From assembly GCA_036971615.1 (NCBI GenBank), contig JAYKKR010000005.1, positions 496,001-560,000 of the forward strand: a stretch of DNA of 64,000 nt, in the 5' to 3' direction. Position numbers and translations under genes: made by a program. The notes beneath the pieces are model-generated. The model worked only from the letters and a program-made list of their open reading frames with translations. It was not told the origin of the DNA and searched no databases. Of this stretch, positions 43,869-54,464 are shown in pieces; the first letter of the stretch is position 1, and the number at the start of each line of letters is the position of its first letter. This DNA comes from Amyloporia xantha. Lineage: Eukaryota; Basidiomycota; Agaricomycetes; Polyporales; Adustoporiaceae.

Positions 43869-44686
43869 GTTGGATGAGGAGACAGAGACGGCCAGAGTGC
43901 GGACATGACTTTTTCTACTGCCCAAGGCATTGCACGATGTCTTCAAATCCCAAATCGTACGGCTAATGGGCGCTTATAATTCAATGGGCTGTATCTGATT
44001 ATAGGGCGATTTTGGCCCGCTGATGTGACATACGACTCCGTAGGTATTTCGGATTAAGGTATAAATGCTCGATGAGCTAGAAAGATGAATTACATGATGA
44101 GAATATAATACAGGCTGATGTCCGCCCCGACGTAAATTAATGATAGCATATTTCAGACTACACCGCCGTTCCTGTGCCACGTGAATCCCACTTGGGCGGT
44201 GCACGTGCCCCAGATGCGTCTCCCAGAACGGGGCAGCAGGGTGTCCATGTCGAATCCACGCGTCGAAGAAATTGGGCCTATCGTGGCTCCCGTCCAGTCT
44301 GCCGCCACTCATGAATTCATCTGGTACCCTGATGGCATCTTTGTAGGTACAACCTATGCACAACCCTACGTGTTGCACAATTGTATGCAAATGCTCGAAT
44401 CTTTCAAATTCCTCTGATTGTACCGTCAAATTGCAGTGAAATGAGTCATACAGTCAAATTAATATCATCCCGATGCAAGACTCGATAGCTACTTGATACC
44501 GCTCCTGTAGAGACACCGTGTCCCTCCCACTCTATGCCCGCCAAGGAGACCTGATCATGCTGTCGACAGTTCTGACAACACCACCATTTAACCTGTATCC
44601 AGTAACCAGTTCCGTGAACAGTATCTATGAAAATTTTGAGTTTGAACCGCATAACTGTCCATATGACTGTATATGTACCTTTATTG
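43869..44686. other. Spacer upstream of ERG19
   Basis: Minus-strand ORFs of 100-150 codons here have no similarity and no consistent splice pattern. It must include the ERG19 promoter. Confidence 0.35.
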
Positions 44687-45761
44687 CAGCCAACTCGGAG
44701 CCAAGGCGAGCTCCTTGACCTTGTGAATGTCCCACCAAGGGCCGTTGGAGACATCTAGTGAGACGAAGCTGTGCGCGAGCCTGTCTCGATGAGTCAATGA
44801 GTTCGACGTGGTCACAAGTCAGCGGATTGAGCAGACCTTGTAACTTTCCTCGTTAAGCTTGACATGGGTCCTGATGACGTCCTGTAGATTGATGTTAGTG
44901 TCTGTGGCCCGTAACAGTGACACGGTTCTTCCGCGGAGCGAGCAGCTCAGGGTCGCACAGAGTGATAGGATAAGTAAATGCATTTCGCTACTCTTCCCCA
45001 TACATTGACGCACTCATACGATGTGCGGAGCGAACAGCTCGGGAACACGATATCACAGCCATAGTCTACGAAGGCAGTGCATATTTGGTGCATATGGCCA
45101 AGAAACGAAGAAACCGGACGCAGACGCAGCAGGTCGATTGCGATGAAAACTGTCCGACTTCTCACGTGACCCAGTATCGGCCAGCGCAAAGTGATTAGAA
45201 CGAGAGTAAGATGACCACCTCAGCGCGGGCTGGAGGCGGATCTGCCCCGCGGTGGACCTTGCATGGCGGCAGGATGGACAAATCTCGTTGGCGGCAGAGA
45301 CGGCACTGGCTGTGGGCCACATGGACATGCCACACGGGCGACACCGAGACCTTCCACATGGCTGCCCGGTGAGCCGGGGTTGGTGGTGTAGACGAGCAGA
45401 TGCGCACACCAGCAGAACTTTTGGGATCAAGCGGATTCCACTTTAGGAGGGACAGTGTCTTCCACCACGGGTTTGCAGGAGTGTCAAGGCAGAGCTTTGA
45501 TGTTCCATGGTAGTGAAAACTAGCTTCAAGATAGTCGGCGTCGAGATCTGCACACTTGAAGTGCTGGAACGTACGCTGTGGTCCTTCAGCATCTAGCGAT
45601 GGCAAATCGAGTACAATCAACCGTCCCCAGCTTGCACACGTACCTCGGGATATCATGCAGTGATGGTACGAGACGAAATAGATGATCAACCTACCTATAA
45701 CCACGACAGCCAGGGATGATTCCGACGCATCCAGTACCGCCACTAGCGGGATCAACATCAC
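44687..45761 (-). CDS. Possible multi-exon gene of unknown function
   Basis: Several minus-strand segments look coding but could not be joined with confidence. One begins with a hydrophobic N-terminus (MLIPLVAVLDASESSLAVVV). It is followed by an aromatic-rich stretch with WKTLSLLKWNPLDPKS. A later one reads LRATDTNINLQDVIRTHVKL, and a last one reads HSFVSLDVSNGPWWDIHKVK and ends at about 44687. Acidic and aromatic residues are spaced as in real proteins, and donor and acceptor sites occur between the pieces. I do not recognise a family, and the frame between the last two segments is not solved, so this may be one gene, two genes or a decayed gene. Confidence 0.3.
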
Positions 45762-46137
45762 AAAGAAGATTCTTCACAGCTCAGTGCCTTTGAATCATAG
45801 CGATGTAAAGCCCAGTAGCCAGCCAGTTCAAAGTTGCAGCATGCTAGAATTTACTAGATGATTACAAGCGGGACAGTGGTGGCGGTACGCGTCGAGGCTG
45901 TGACTAAGCGCCGGGTCTAGTAAATCTCGCGCCCAAATCGGGGAAATTGTCTGAGTCAGCATGTCGCTGACGCCGCCTACCTTGTCTTCTCCACTGCCGG
46001 CGACGAACCCTGTACGCTCTCTATCTTGAACGACGACCACGACCTCGGTTTGACGTCTATACTGTTTTTATTCTTGATCCCTCGTTCTTTCAACCGTGGC
46101 TACGCTGTCGACGGTGACCACCCTCACCTCCAATGCG
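45762..46137. other. Spacer upstream of CCR4
   Basis: The promoter and leader of CCR4 should lie here. The reading frame of CCR4 is open for 42 bases upstream of the chosen ATG but contains only a GTG, so 46138 is the first usable start. Confidence 0.4.
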
Positions 46138-48754
46138 ATGTACTATCCGCAACAGTCTCCGGGCATCGCCCATAAGCTCCCCGCGCACCAGCACCCGCCC
46201 CAGGTGCACGACCAGTCCCCATGGTCTCGTCAGCCTCACCACCCAGTGCTCGGGCCCCCTACGCATGCCCAGCAGCCGACATCTCCTGCTTACCCCCTAT
46301 TCACCAATGGCGCACTGAGCGCCATGCAGCACCATCCGCACCCTCACATACCTGGCCCCCTCACACACCATCATCATCATCAGAACTCGCTCTCCCACTC
46401 GCACTATCCGTCGCCGCCAAACGGGAACGGTATGCAGGTGCATGGGCTGAACGGTTCCCCGGGGAGTGTGTCCGCGCCGCAAATGACAGTGCATTGGCAG
46501 CAGCAGCTTCTCAAGTGCGAGGTGAGTAACCATTAGTGCTAGGGGGAAGGAATGTGCGGGTCGCCTTCTGCCATCTGCCAGGCATAGTCGAAAACACCAT
46601 CCTTGGCCAGAGCTGGCAGGTATCTTTCTGCCTGATAGCAAAAATGGTTCGGCAGGATCCCCAATTTGAGCCCCTAACACTATAAACCATGTTCTTGATG
46701 TCTGTCAGCGTTACTGACACTTTGTTGCAGATGAGCAGGGCATCACGTTCGCCGCACCACCGCGCGAGGGCGAGTGCCATGGCCTCGCGCACGGTGCAGA
46801 AGTCCGCAATTCCGATCACGAATCCGAATGCAATAAAGCCCGTAGAGCCAAATGGTGCGGCCAAGGAGGCAGACGGAGCGTCAGGCTCCTCGTCGTCGAC
46901 GACGTCCGCTGTGGAAGCATCTCCAACCTCGGCGACTGCCCATGCAACCAAGCTGGATCACCCATCGTCGACCGTCGCACCGATCGCAGAGATGCCGCGG
47001 CCCAAGGCACCCAAGCCAGAGAACACTTGGAGCTCACTCGACATGGGCGGAGTAAGCATCAAGAGCATACCGCCGACGTCGGGCCTGTTCTCCTTCACCT
47101 TCCTGATCAATCTATACCTCAATCATAACGGGCTCACAAGCATCCCACCGCAGATCGCGAAACTGCGGCATCTCGAGCTGCTCGACCTGTCTGGGAACAC
47201 CCTCCTGAACATTCCGCCGGAGCTTGGGATGCTGACGTCGCTCAAGGAGCTCTACCTGTTCGACAACCACCTGACGACTCTACCGGCGGAGCTTGGTAGT
47301 TTGCACCAACTGCAGACATTGGGAATCGAGGGAAACCCGCTTGATCCGGCGCTGAAGCAGATCGTGCAGAAGGATGGAACGCCCGCGCTCGTGTCGTTCC
47401 TACGTGACTCTTGCGCCAGTCCTACACCACCCCCTGAGCGTGTTTGGAAGCACTTGATCACGCAGGGCGAGCGCGACGCGATCATGGCAGATCCGAGTGT
47501 CGAGACATGCAGTGTGCTGTGTTACAACATCTTGTGCCAAAGATGTGCCACGGAGCGCATGTATGGGTACACCCCTTCCTGGGCTCTCTCCTGGGACTAC
47601 CGTAAGGAGCTTATTCTGTCGGAGGTGTTGAGCCACGACTCGGATTTCGTGTGTCTGCAAGAAGTCGACAATGCTTCGTACGAGGACTACTTCCTGCGGA
47701 ACCTCGGCGAGCGCGGTTACGAGGGGGTATATTGGCCAAAGTCGAGGTATAAGACGATGAACGATTCGGATCGGCGGCTGGTTGATGGGTGTGCTACATT
47801 TTACAAGGCGTCAAAGTATGTCGCAGTATTTCTTGACCCGACATCTTGAAGATTTGACATTATTTCTAGATATACACTTGTAGAAAAGCATCTCATCGAG
47901 TTCAGCGCCGTTGCGATGCAGCGGTCGGATTTCAAGAAGACGGACGACATGTTCAACCGTGTGCTCGGCAAGGATCACATTGCTGTCGTCTGTCTACTCG
48001 AGAACAAGATCTCCGGCACGCGCTTTGTCGTTGCGAACGTACATCTCCACTGGGATCCATTGTACTGCGACGTCAAGCTCGTCCAGGCCGGGCTACTCAT
48101 CGAGGCAGTTGAGAAGTTCGCAAACAGCTTCGCCAAATACCCGCCTCGCCCACCGCAGCCTGCATCAGCCGGCGGCGCGTCGACAGCCCCAGGGGCGGGC
48201 GAACACAACGCGTCGTCACGTCCGCCGCCCATTTACTCGGACGGGTCGAAGATCCCCGTGATTGTGTGTGGCGATTTCAATTCGGTGCCGGAGACCGGCG
48301 TGTACGAGTTCCTGTCTTCTGGCAGCATCCCACCCGATCACCCGGACTTTTTGTCACATCTCTACGGGAAGTACACATCGGATGGCCTGAAGCACCGACT
48401 TGGTCTCAAGAGCGCCTACGCGACGGCGGGCGAGCTTCCGCTGACGAATTTCACGCCGGGCTATCAGGGCACGATCGACCACATTTGGTACTCGACCGCG
48501 AATATGTCCGTTAATGCCGTCCTTGGCGAGGTGGATAAGGGGTATCTGGAGAAAGTGGTCGGGTTCCCGAACCCCCATTTCCCGTCAGAGTACGTTGACA
48601 TATCAAGAATCATTGACATAATGTAATACTAACGACCTTTTTTTCACCTAGTCACTTGTGCATCGTCTCGGAGTTTCGCGTACGCCCGCCTCGAGACCCA
48701 CAGCCAGTTCGACCACCGCCAGTATTCCCCGAGTCTTCAAGAGCTCATACATAG
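46138..48754 (+). CDS. CCR4: CCR4, catalytic deadenylase of the CCR4-NOT complex
   Basis: Ccr4 shortens mRNA poly(A) tails in the cytoplasm as part of CCR4-NOT. Four exons, 46138-46521, 46731-47815, 47870-48589 and 48652-48754, give 763 residues. The N-terminus (about 230 residues) is low-complexity with Pro, His and Ser runs, including five consecutive His. Leucine-rich repeats follow and bind the Not1/Caf1 module: INLYLNHNGLTSIPPQIAKL, LELLDLSGNTLLNIPPELGM and LKELYLFDNHLTTLPAELGS. The exonuclease-endonuclease-phosphatase domain begins at SVLCYNILCQRCATERMYGY. It has the catalytic Glu in FVCLQEVDN, the Asp and Asn in VIVCGDFNSVPETGVY, and the final Asp-His in YQGTIDHIWYS. Order and length match fungal Ccr4. 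A perfect ACTAAC branch site precedes the last acceptor. Nothing is broken. Confidence 0.96.
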
Positions 48755-50312
48755 GTTGCCTCGGATATCATAGGGTATCATGGCTTCTCTACATATTCTT
48801 TCTCCGTTCAATTTCATCTGTGCATATATTTGATTCTTGTAAATATGCCGACACGGTATATCCCTCCTCAGTCTTTTATGTGGGTTATCCACGCCCCCTT
48901 TTTCCAGTGAATCCTTTCTCCTGTCCTGTCCGTCTCTATCTCTCTCGTCGTCCAGCCGTTCCCTGTTCCTCTCTTGCTTTCCGGTTTTGGTCCACATCCT
49001 GTCGCGTTCAACACCCTGCAAACCCTGTAGCATGTGCGTGTACGTATTGTCGATTATAAAAATTCCTCTCAGTCTCAATTTCGACGTGTGATGCGTCTTC
49101 GACGCCTGACGCCTCTTGTGCATTAAACTACCAACGATTGTTAAGACTTAAAGAGGACGATCGTCGCCGAGTGAAAGTGGCATTTATGGCAGTATAAGTC
49201 GATGGTGCCGACCATTACACATCAATCACTGCCCAAAAGCACCGCGGTAAAAACTCGCTATCATTTCTAGTCACCGCTTGGTTTCGTACATAAGATAACG
49301 GATCTCACTGAAAAGACACTGATCTTCCACGGTTACCGCGATCCGCTATTCGGGTTTGCGCATCCTTAGGTCTGTCAGGCAAATGATTCATGCAAGCGTG
49401 GTGGCGGGAGGAGCAAAACAATCGCAGCCGCTGCAGACATCATGAGACAAGGACACTCAGCGCATGCCTTGAAATTGTTCGCCTTCGCTCCACGAGCATA
49501 GACGATGGGCGTCTTCCTCCTTCTAGCCTTTTGACGCAACCCTGATTTTAAATGAAAACTGGCTGACCGACGACGGTGAGAGAAAGCATCGGTCAGGGAG
49601 TAAATCATGATGTGGTTGAACCCTTCCCCACAGACAATCCACCACCACACCATTGAAGCCCTCCGCGGATCATTCTCTTTCGCAAGTTAGCAGAGTCTTT
49701 CCTTGCCGCCGATAGGATCAGCATCACTGGGGAACGTTGATCCGTCGGCGTGCCTCGCTTCGACTTCGAGTATGTGCATCCAGTCTTCCAGTAAGATCCG
49801 CCGTGATATGCGCATCGCTGCCAGACTCTTAAGTTCGCGCGAAGACTGAGGCAATCTTTTTCTCGGCGAGACCTACTGCCGGATGCTAGACAGGGAAATC
49901 GAGGTAGCATTTTAGTTCTTCGTGGACAATCATGCGTACTGTGAGATTCTTTGCAGATAGCACATCTCCGCTACCTCTTCAGGCGAAGTCACGGTACGAG
50001 ATGTGTCCAGACAGCCCTCTACCCAATGATCTTCGCTACAAAGTCTGCGGCAGGGACATTGCGGGAGAGCATCCTTCTTCCTAGGACAGTCGTGAATGTG
50101 ATGCTTTCCCTTGCAGATACAGTAGGAGCCATGCGCTACTGCCTTCCATGGACAGTTGCCTGCACGATAATTGCCTGCAGAGGCGACATGTAATGGACTT
50201 GTTCTTCTTCTTTGATATGATGTCGGGTATCTTCTGTAGACCAGGATCGAGACGTAGTGGTCGCATGAGCCCGAACAACGAACCAGGGGTCTGTCCGGGA
50301 CACGGTGGCCGG
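48755..50312. other. Downstream region of CCR4, no gene recognised
   Basis: Includes the CCR4 3' UTR. ORFs of 70-130 codons at 48.7-49.1 kb and 49.4-49.9 kb show no similarity and no splice logic. Confidence 0.4.
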
Positions 50313-50800
50313 TCAGAACGGGGCTCTAGCTTCACATCTATTGATGTAACTTCTGACGACCAACCAAAGGCGCTCGATGATGAACGACAGGTGGATGTCG
50401 CGGAGTGTGATACTAGAATGCTGTCGTCGTTCAGTAGGTAGATTGACCCTGTCCGGTCTGAGAGTAGATGCAGTGTACGTGGAGAATCTGACCTGCGTAC
50501 TGTGCATGACGGCTTTGGAATTCGTATCGAGCTAACTTCGCCCGTATGTGAATGGAACAGAGGACCGATAGATAGCATAACACTTACAGAGGCTTTAGAG
50601 CGCGCCATCATCAGCGAGGAGTTTGTAAAAAGTTTACTTCGCTTATTCCAATGCCAATGCCCCTTAAGATCGTGTACGGAATACCACCCTTGGGCGTATA
50701 CGGGTTTGAGATACGTGTCGACCTCCCAGTCTGTTGAACTGGCACATGGCACTCTCGGTAAGGGTAGAGTTGGCGACAGAAAATCGCCGACGGGCGACAA
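50313..50800 (-). CDS. Pterin-4a-carbinolamine dehydratase-like fragment
   Basis: Two segments resemble the ends of the pterin dehydratase family. The first reads WEVDTYLKPVYAQGWYSVHD; the second reads VRFSTYTASTLRPDRVNLPT then ERRQHSSITLRDIHLSFIIE, where SSITLRDI corresponds to the usual PGITLRDv block. A canonical intron (GTAAGT...CGCAG, about 50470-50590) would join KAS to VRF in frame. The joined protein lacks the central HHP-containing stretch that carries the catalytic histidines, and no ATG lies near the first segment. Either an exon was missed, or the gene is degraded. The identification rests on the two short blocks only. Confidence 0.33.
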
Positions 50801-52455
50801 CTGAAAGAATGCCAGACTGAGAATCCTTGACGTTTCTTGCTGAACGAAGGGAGTATATGGTCTAGGGGATTTTTTATGAGATGATATTTCGCCATGTTTG
50901 TTGTATGGGGGTACGCGTGGAGAAATCCTGCGGATCTTGACTGCCTTCGCAAACGAGCCTAGAGGTCGGGCGGTCTGGTGAAGTGGGCTGGCCCAAAGCC
51001 GGAGAAGGTTTGGGGCTACTAAGTGAAAATGACCGGGAGGTTCTAACGCGAGTTGACTACGTCAGCCAAAAAAATCAGGGTGTGCAAAAAGCAAGCGAAC
51101 TCCACTTTTTTGAGGCAACATACCTTTGAGTGCCGGCGGTCTTGATCCCGTCTTCACTGGTGGTACATGTCAGGGCTCCCCCGCCCGTTGTATGGTATCT
51201 TGAGCGAGTGTCTGCCCGACCTTTAGCAACACGCGGCTTGGATGGCCTTGCTAGCTGCGGCGCATTAGTCGAGAAAGAGTACACTGATTCTGTTGTAAGC
51301 CGGCACGATCCGCCTCCTTGCTCGAAAATGAGGACCAGAGCAGCATGGAAAACCTGGCTGCAGCTTTGTGTAGTGTATCGACTTCGACAAATCGCGCAGC
51401 CAGAACCATGTCGAAAACTGGGAGTATAGTAGCTGACAGCAAGCAGACAGCGCAGCCCATCGTTGACCATCGAAACATCACACAGCGGGCAAAGGCCGAT
51501 GGTCTGAACAGGGAAATGTCAGGTATTTACCAGCAAGTGGTTAAACGATCAGTAAACAGTTTGTGGCAGAATATATGTATCTCTTTCAGGGTTCTACCAG
51601 AAGAGTCCTATGTTGAAAGGCGACGTCGCATAGAAAATGCTCTCGAGCAGAAAAGTAACTTGGCAGAAACTTTGCATCCAATCTTTCGAGGTTATTGTAC
51701 CTAACGTAACATTAGATAATAACACAAAACAAGACTTATAAAATCCATTTGCCAAATTATAAGTGAAATTCGAATTATTCATGCGGTTGTCCGCCGTGGG
51801 AAATTGCAGATAAGTTTCGAATGTTCCTCTGATTGTCCGCGGCGTAAGGAGGACAGACTATTTGAATTTCTTTTTGTGCTTACACAGGCCTATTACTTCG
51901 AAAAACATCAGATTTGGTCAGAATGTTACACAGGTAGATATGGGCAAGAAAGGCCAATTTTCATGTCGCCTTACTGAACAGAAACATGACATCGGAGACT
52001 CGAATGGTATTGTTTAACCCGCGTGTGGAAGCAGCGTCAGAATTCAAAATATGGCTAAATGAATCGCTGCCAGATTTTGAACTGGACATGCTCCATTCTT
52101 CGTGTCTGAGACTGGGACTGAACATTGCTGACATATACTGATTTTCGTACTGCTAATCCTGTTCAGCATCATTCACCGGACATGGAACATTTCCCGCCTT
52201 TGTCCTGTGCATTTTCCTATGGGTACGTTTATTGAGCCCCGGTCTCAATGTTTTTGGGCCGGCGTGACGTTGTCACATTTTGCGTCTTTCTGGCGCGATC
52301 TCGGAAACACCGCCGGATCGCCGGCCGATCAAGTGCAAGGTCACCCGGGCCAACATACAATTGCACTAAATTGTGGGAGCATTACAACCATGTATAAAAC
52401 CAAGGGAAATACCGATGCAGAGACCCCATCGAAGGTTCCATCCCACCGCGGTACC
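50801..52455. other. Region with weak coding signals only
   Basis: A plus-strand ORF at 51318-51704 (SVSTSTNRAARTMSKTGSIV ... SYVERRRRIENALEQKSN) has protein-like composition, but no family or splice context supports it. The rest, 51.7-52.4 kb, shows nothing. Confidence 0.3.
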
Positions 52456-53398
52456 CTACGCAGAGCGCAGCTCGGAAATCTGTGAAGCAACAAAAGTAGT
52501 GCTTCTTATGAACGAAGAACGCACTTACCTCCACTAAAAGAGCAACACACCGTTTTGCACGAGTAATGAGGTGTTCGTCAAGCTCAGCAGGTTCATTGCC
52601 CATGGTTTGCACCTGCTGCCGGCGGCTCAAGAGCTCGTTGAGGACGTGATGCATCCCATGAGCTGCGGCTTTCTCTAGCTCAATGATACGTTCACTGAAG
52701 TTGCTGTACAGCTGGCACTTTAAGCTGTTGCTCTCTACTATAAGCTCCTCTCGTGTTTTGCGGCACTGCGTGAGAATGAGAACATCAAACTGCGCTCCTA
52801 ATAGAAATGAAGGACTGAAAAGAGCTACCTGTCGTCTTTTCGGGTAGAAAGATGGTCCGAAAGCATCTCGAGTAACTAACGCCGATGTTCCTGCAAGGTA
52901 TCTCTCTCTGGGATTGGAGAATGGTAACCGGTCTAGAACAAGCACGCTTTCACGAAGGCTACACACACACAGAGACGGCATTAATGCGGAATAATATGTG
53001 ATACAGGCTCAATAAATTGCTCACATTGCCCATGCTTGCTCCGTTGCCTTGTACTGTTGCTCTTGACCTTCAACAGATGGCGCAACACGTATAACCACGT
53101 TCTCCTTCACCTACGGAGAATATACGTCAGCGGCAGAACATGCGAATGGATCTAGTACTCGACCCAGTTGCGAACTTCCACATTGATATGATCTTTCAAA
53201 TTGGTGTGAGTCGGAAACTGAAAGACCACAGCATCTTGTTGAACTAGAGCACTTATATGAGCTCCTGAAACATGAACACGCTTGACTATAGAAAACATAC
53301 ACCTCACCTTGTTTGACCAGTGAGTCTATTGTGAATGCGGTGGAACCTAACTGCCAAACGCCGAACAGTGCTCCTGGAATAGAGTCAGAAAAGGGCAT
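52456..53398 (-). CDS. Unknown gene with coiled-coil C-terminus
   Basis: Starting at 53398 (MPFSDSIPGALFGVWQLGST), segments chain across several introns. The next is GAHISALVQQDAVVFQFPTH then LKDHINVEVRNW. It is followed by VKENVVIRVAPSVEGQEQQY, then LRESVLVLDRLPFSNPRERY. A long helical part follows: REELIVESNSLKCQLYSNFS and ERIIELEKAAAHGMHHVLNE, ending ISELRSA. The last exon is very short. The junction before VKENVV needs a weak donor and is the least certain. The helical C-terminal half has a heptad-like pattern. I know no family, and the lack of a hydrophobic signal suggests an intracellular protein. Confidence 0.45.
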
Positions 53399-54464
53399 AG
53401 ATAGGTTCTAGTGAAGAGACTGACGCCCACGAAGAGTAGGTCGGTTCAAGTGAGACATACCAGTAGTCTGAACAGGCGGGGAATAAATTTAGGCTAGGAT
53501 TGACGTTCGAACGACTGGATTATATACCACGGGGAGAACAAAACCCAACGATTAATCAATGGGGCTGGCGGAAAGCTCCATTCTCGGAGTGCTTTGTGAA
53601 CATGTCCTCTGCAGCATAAAGGTGTACAGCGGCCGACGCAAACAGAAACAATGATTATTTCCCGGCTTTGGCAGCATGGGCAAGTATCACGCGGCCGAGT
53701 GTTGTCTAATCTATAGTACAAGACCGTGAATAAGGGTTCCACTGTGCATTGTTGGAGAAAATGAATTATGAGCCGACTCACCAATCTTGGGTCATTGTAG
53801 TTACATAGATGATTCGTCATTGTTTCCCGATGGAAAGCACCACAAAGGAGCAGCGTTTTGTAATACTTGGCCAATATACCCGAAGCCGAACACGAGGACG
53901 GCTGCCCTGAGAGCATTAACTGGATTCTACTGCGTTAACGATGTCAAAAGGAATGGAATACTAAGACGGGTGTGCGAGAAGGGAGGCTGGTTTGCGTTGC
54001 GTAGCGCGTCGAGTCAGTGCATGTACGTGCTGACCATGGTTGTCTAGTTCATGCAGAAGGTTCGAGCTGGCCCGACGTTATCTAATCATAATTATAATCC
54101 GGATCCGGAGTTGTCAGGACGCCTGCCACTTGTCCGACTTCAATCCCGGAGCGTCAAGCATTCAGGTCGAAGTATTGACCCTCAAATCGATTTGGCGGAG
54201 CGCTTTCGACAAGGATAAATGAAGAAATGTAGCTCAATGTATCTATCCGTAATATCATGAAAATTACACAGCGAGGGCGTCATAAGAAAAAGGTTTCGAC
54301 AGGACCCACGTCCTCTCCATCTCGTTCAACTCTATCTCACCGCGTTGCAACTGACGACAGAGAAGAAGTACCGGGGGAGCAAGGAACGGAAGCGAATCCA
54401 GTCGCTGGGAAAGGTCATTTGGCATTGCAAAGCCGATGTTGTGACTGATGACAGTCAGTTGAAA
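53399..54464. other. Spacer upstream of the previous gene and downstream of the F-box gene
   Basis: A minus-strand ORF at 53494-53916 contains a CPCC and several other cysteines but no recognisable domain; I do not annotate it. Nothing else is supported. Confidence 0.35.

Noticed and set aside
53494..53916. Cysteine-rich minus-strand ORF
   Set aside because: The CPCC and other cysteines do not fit any zinc-finger spacing, and it cannot be joined to its neighbours.
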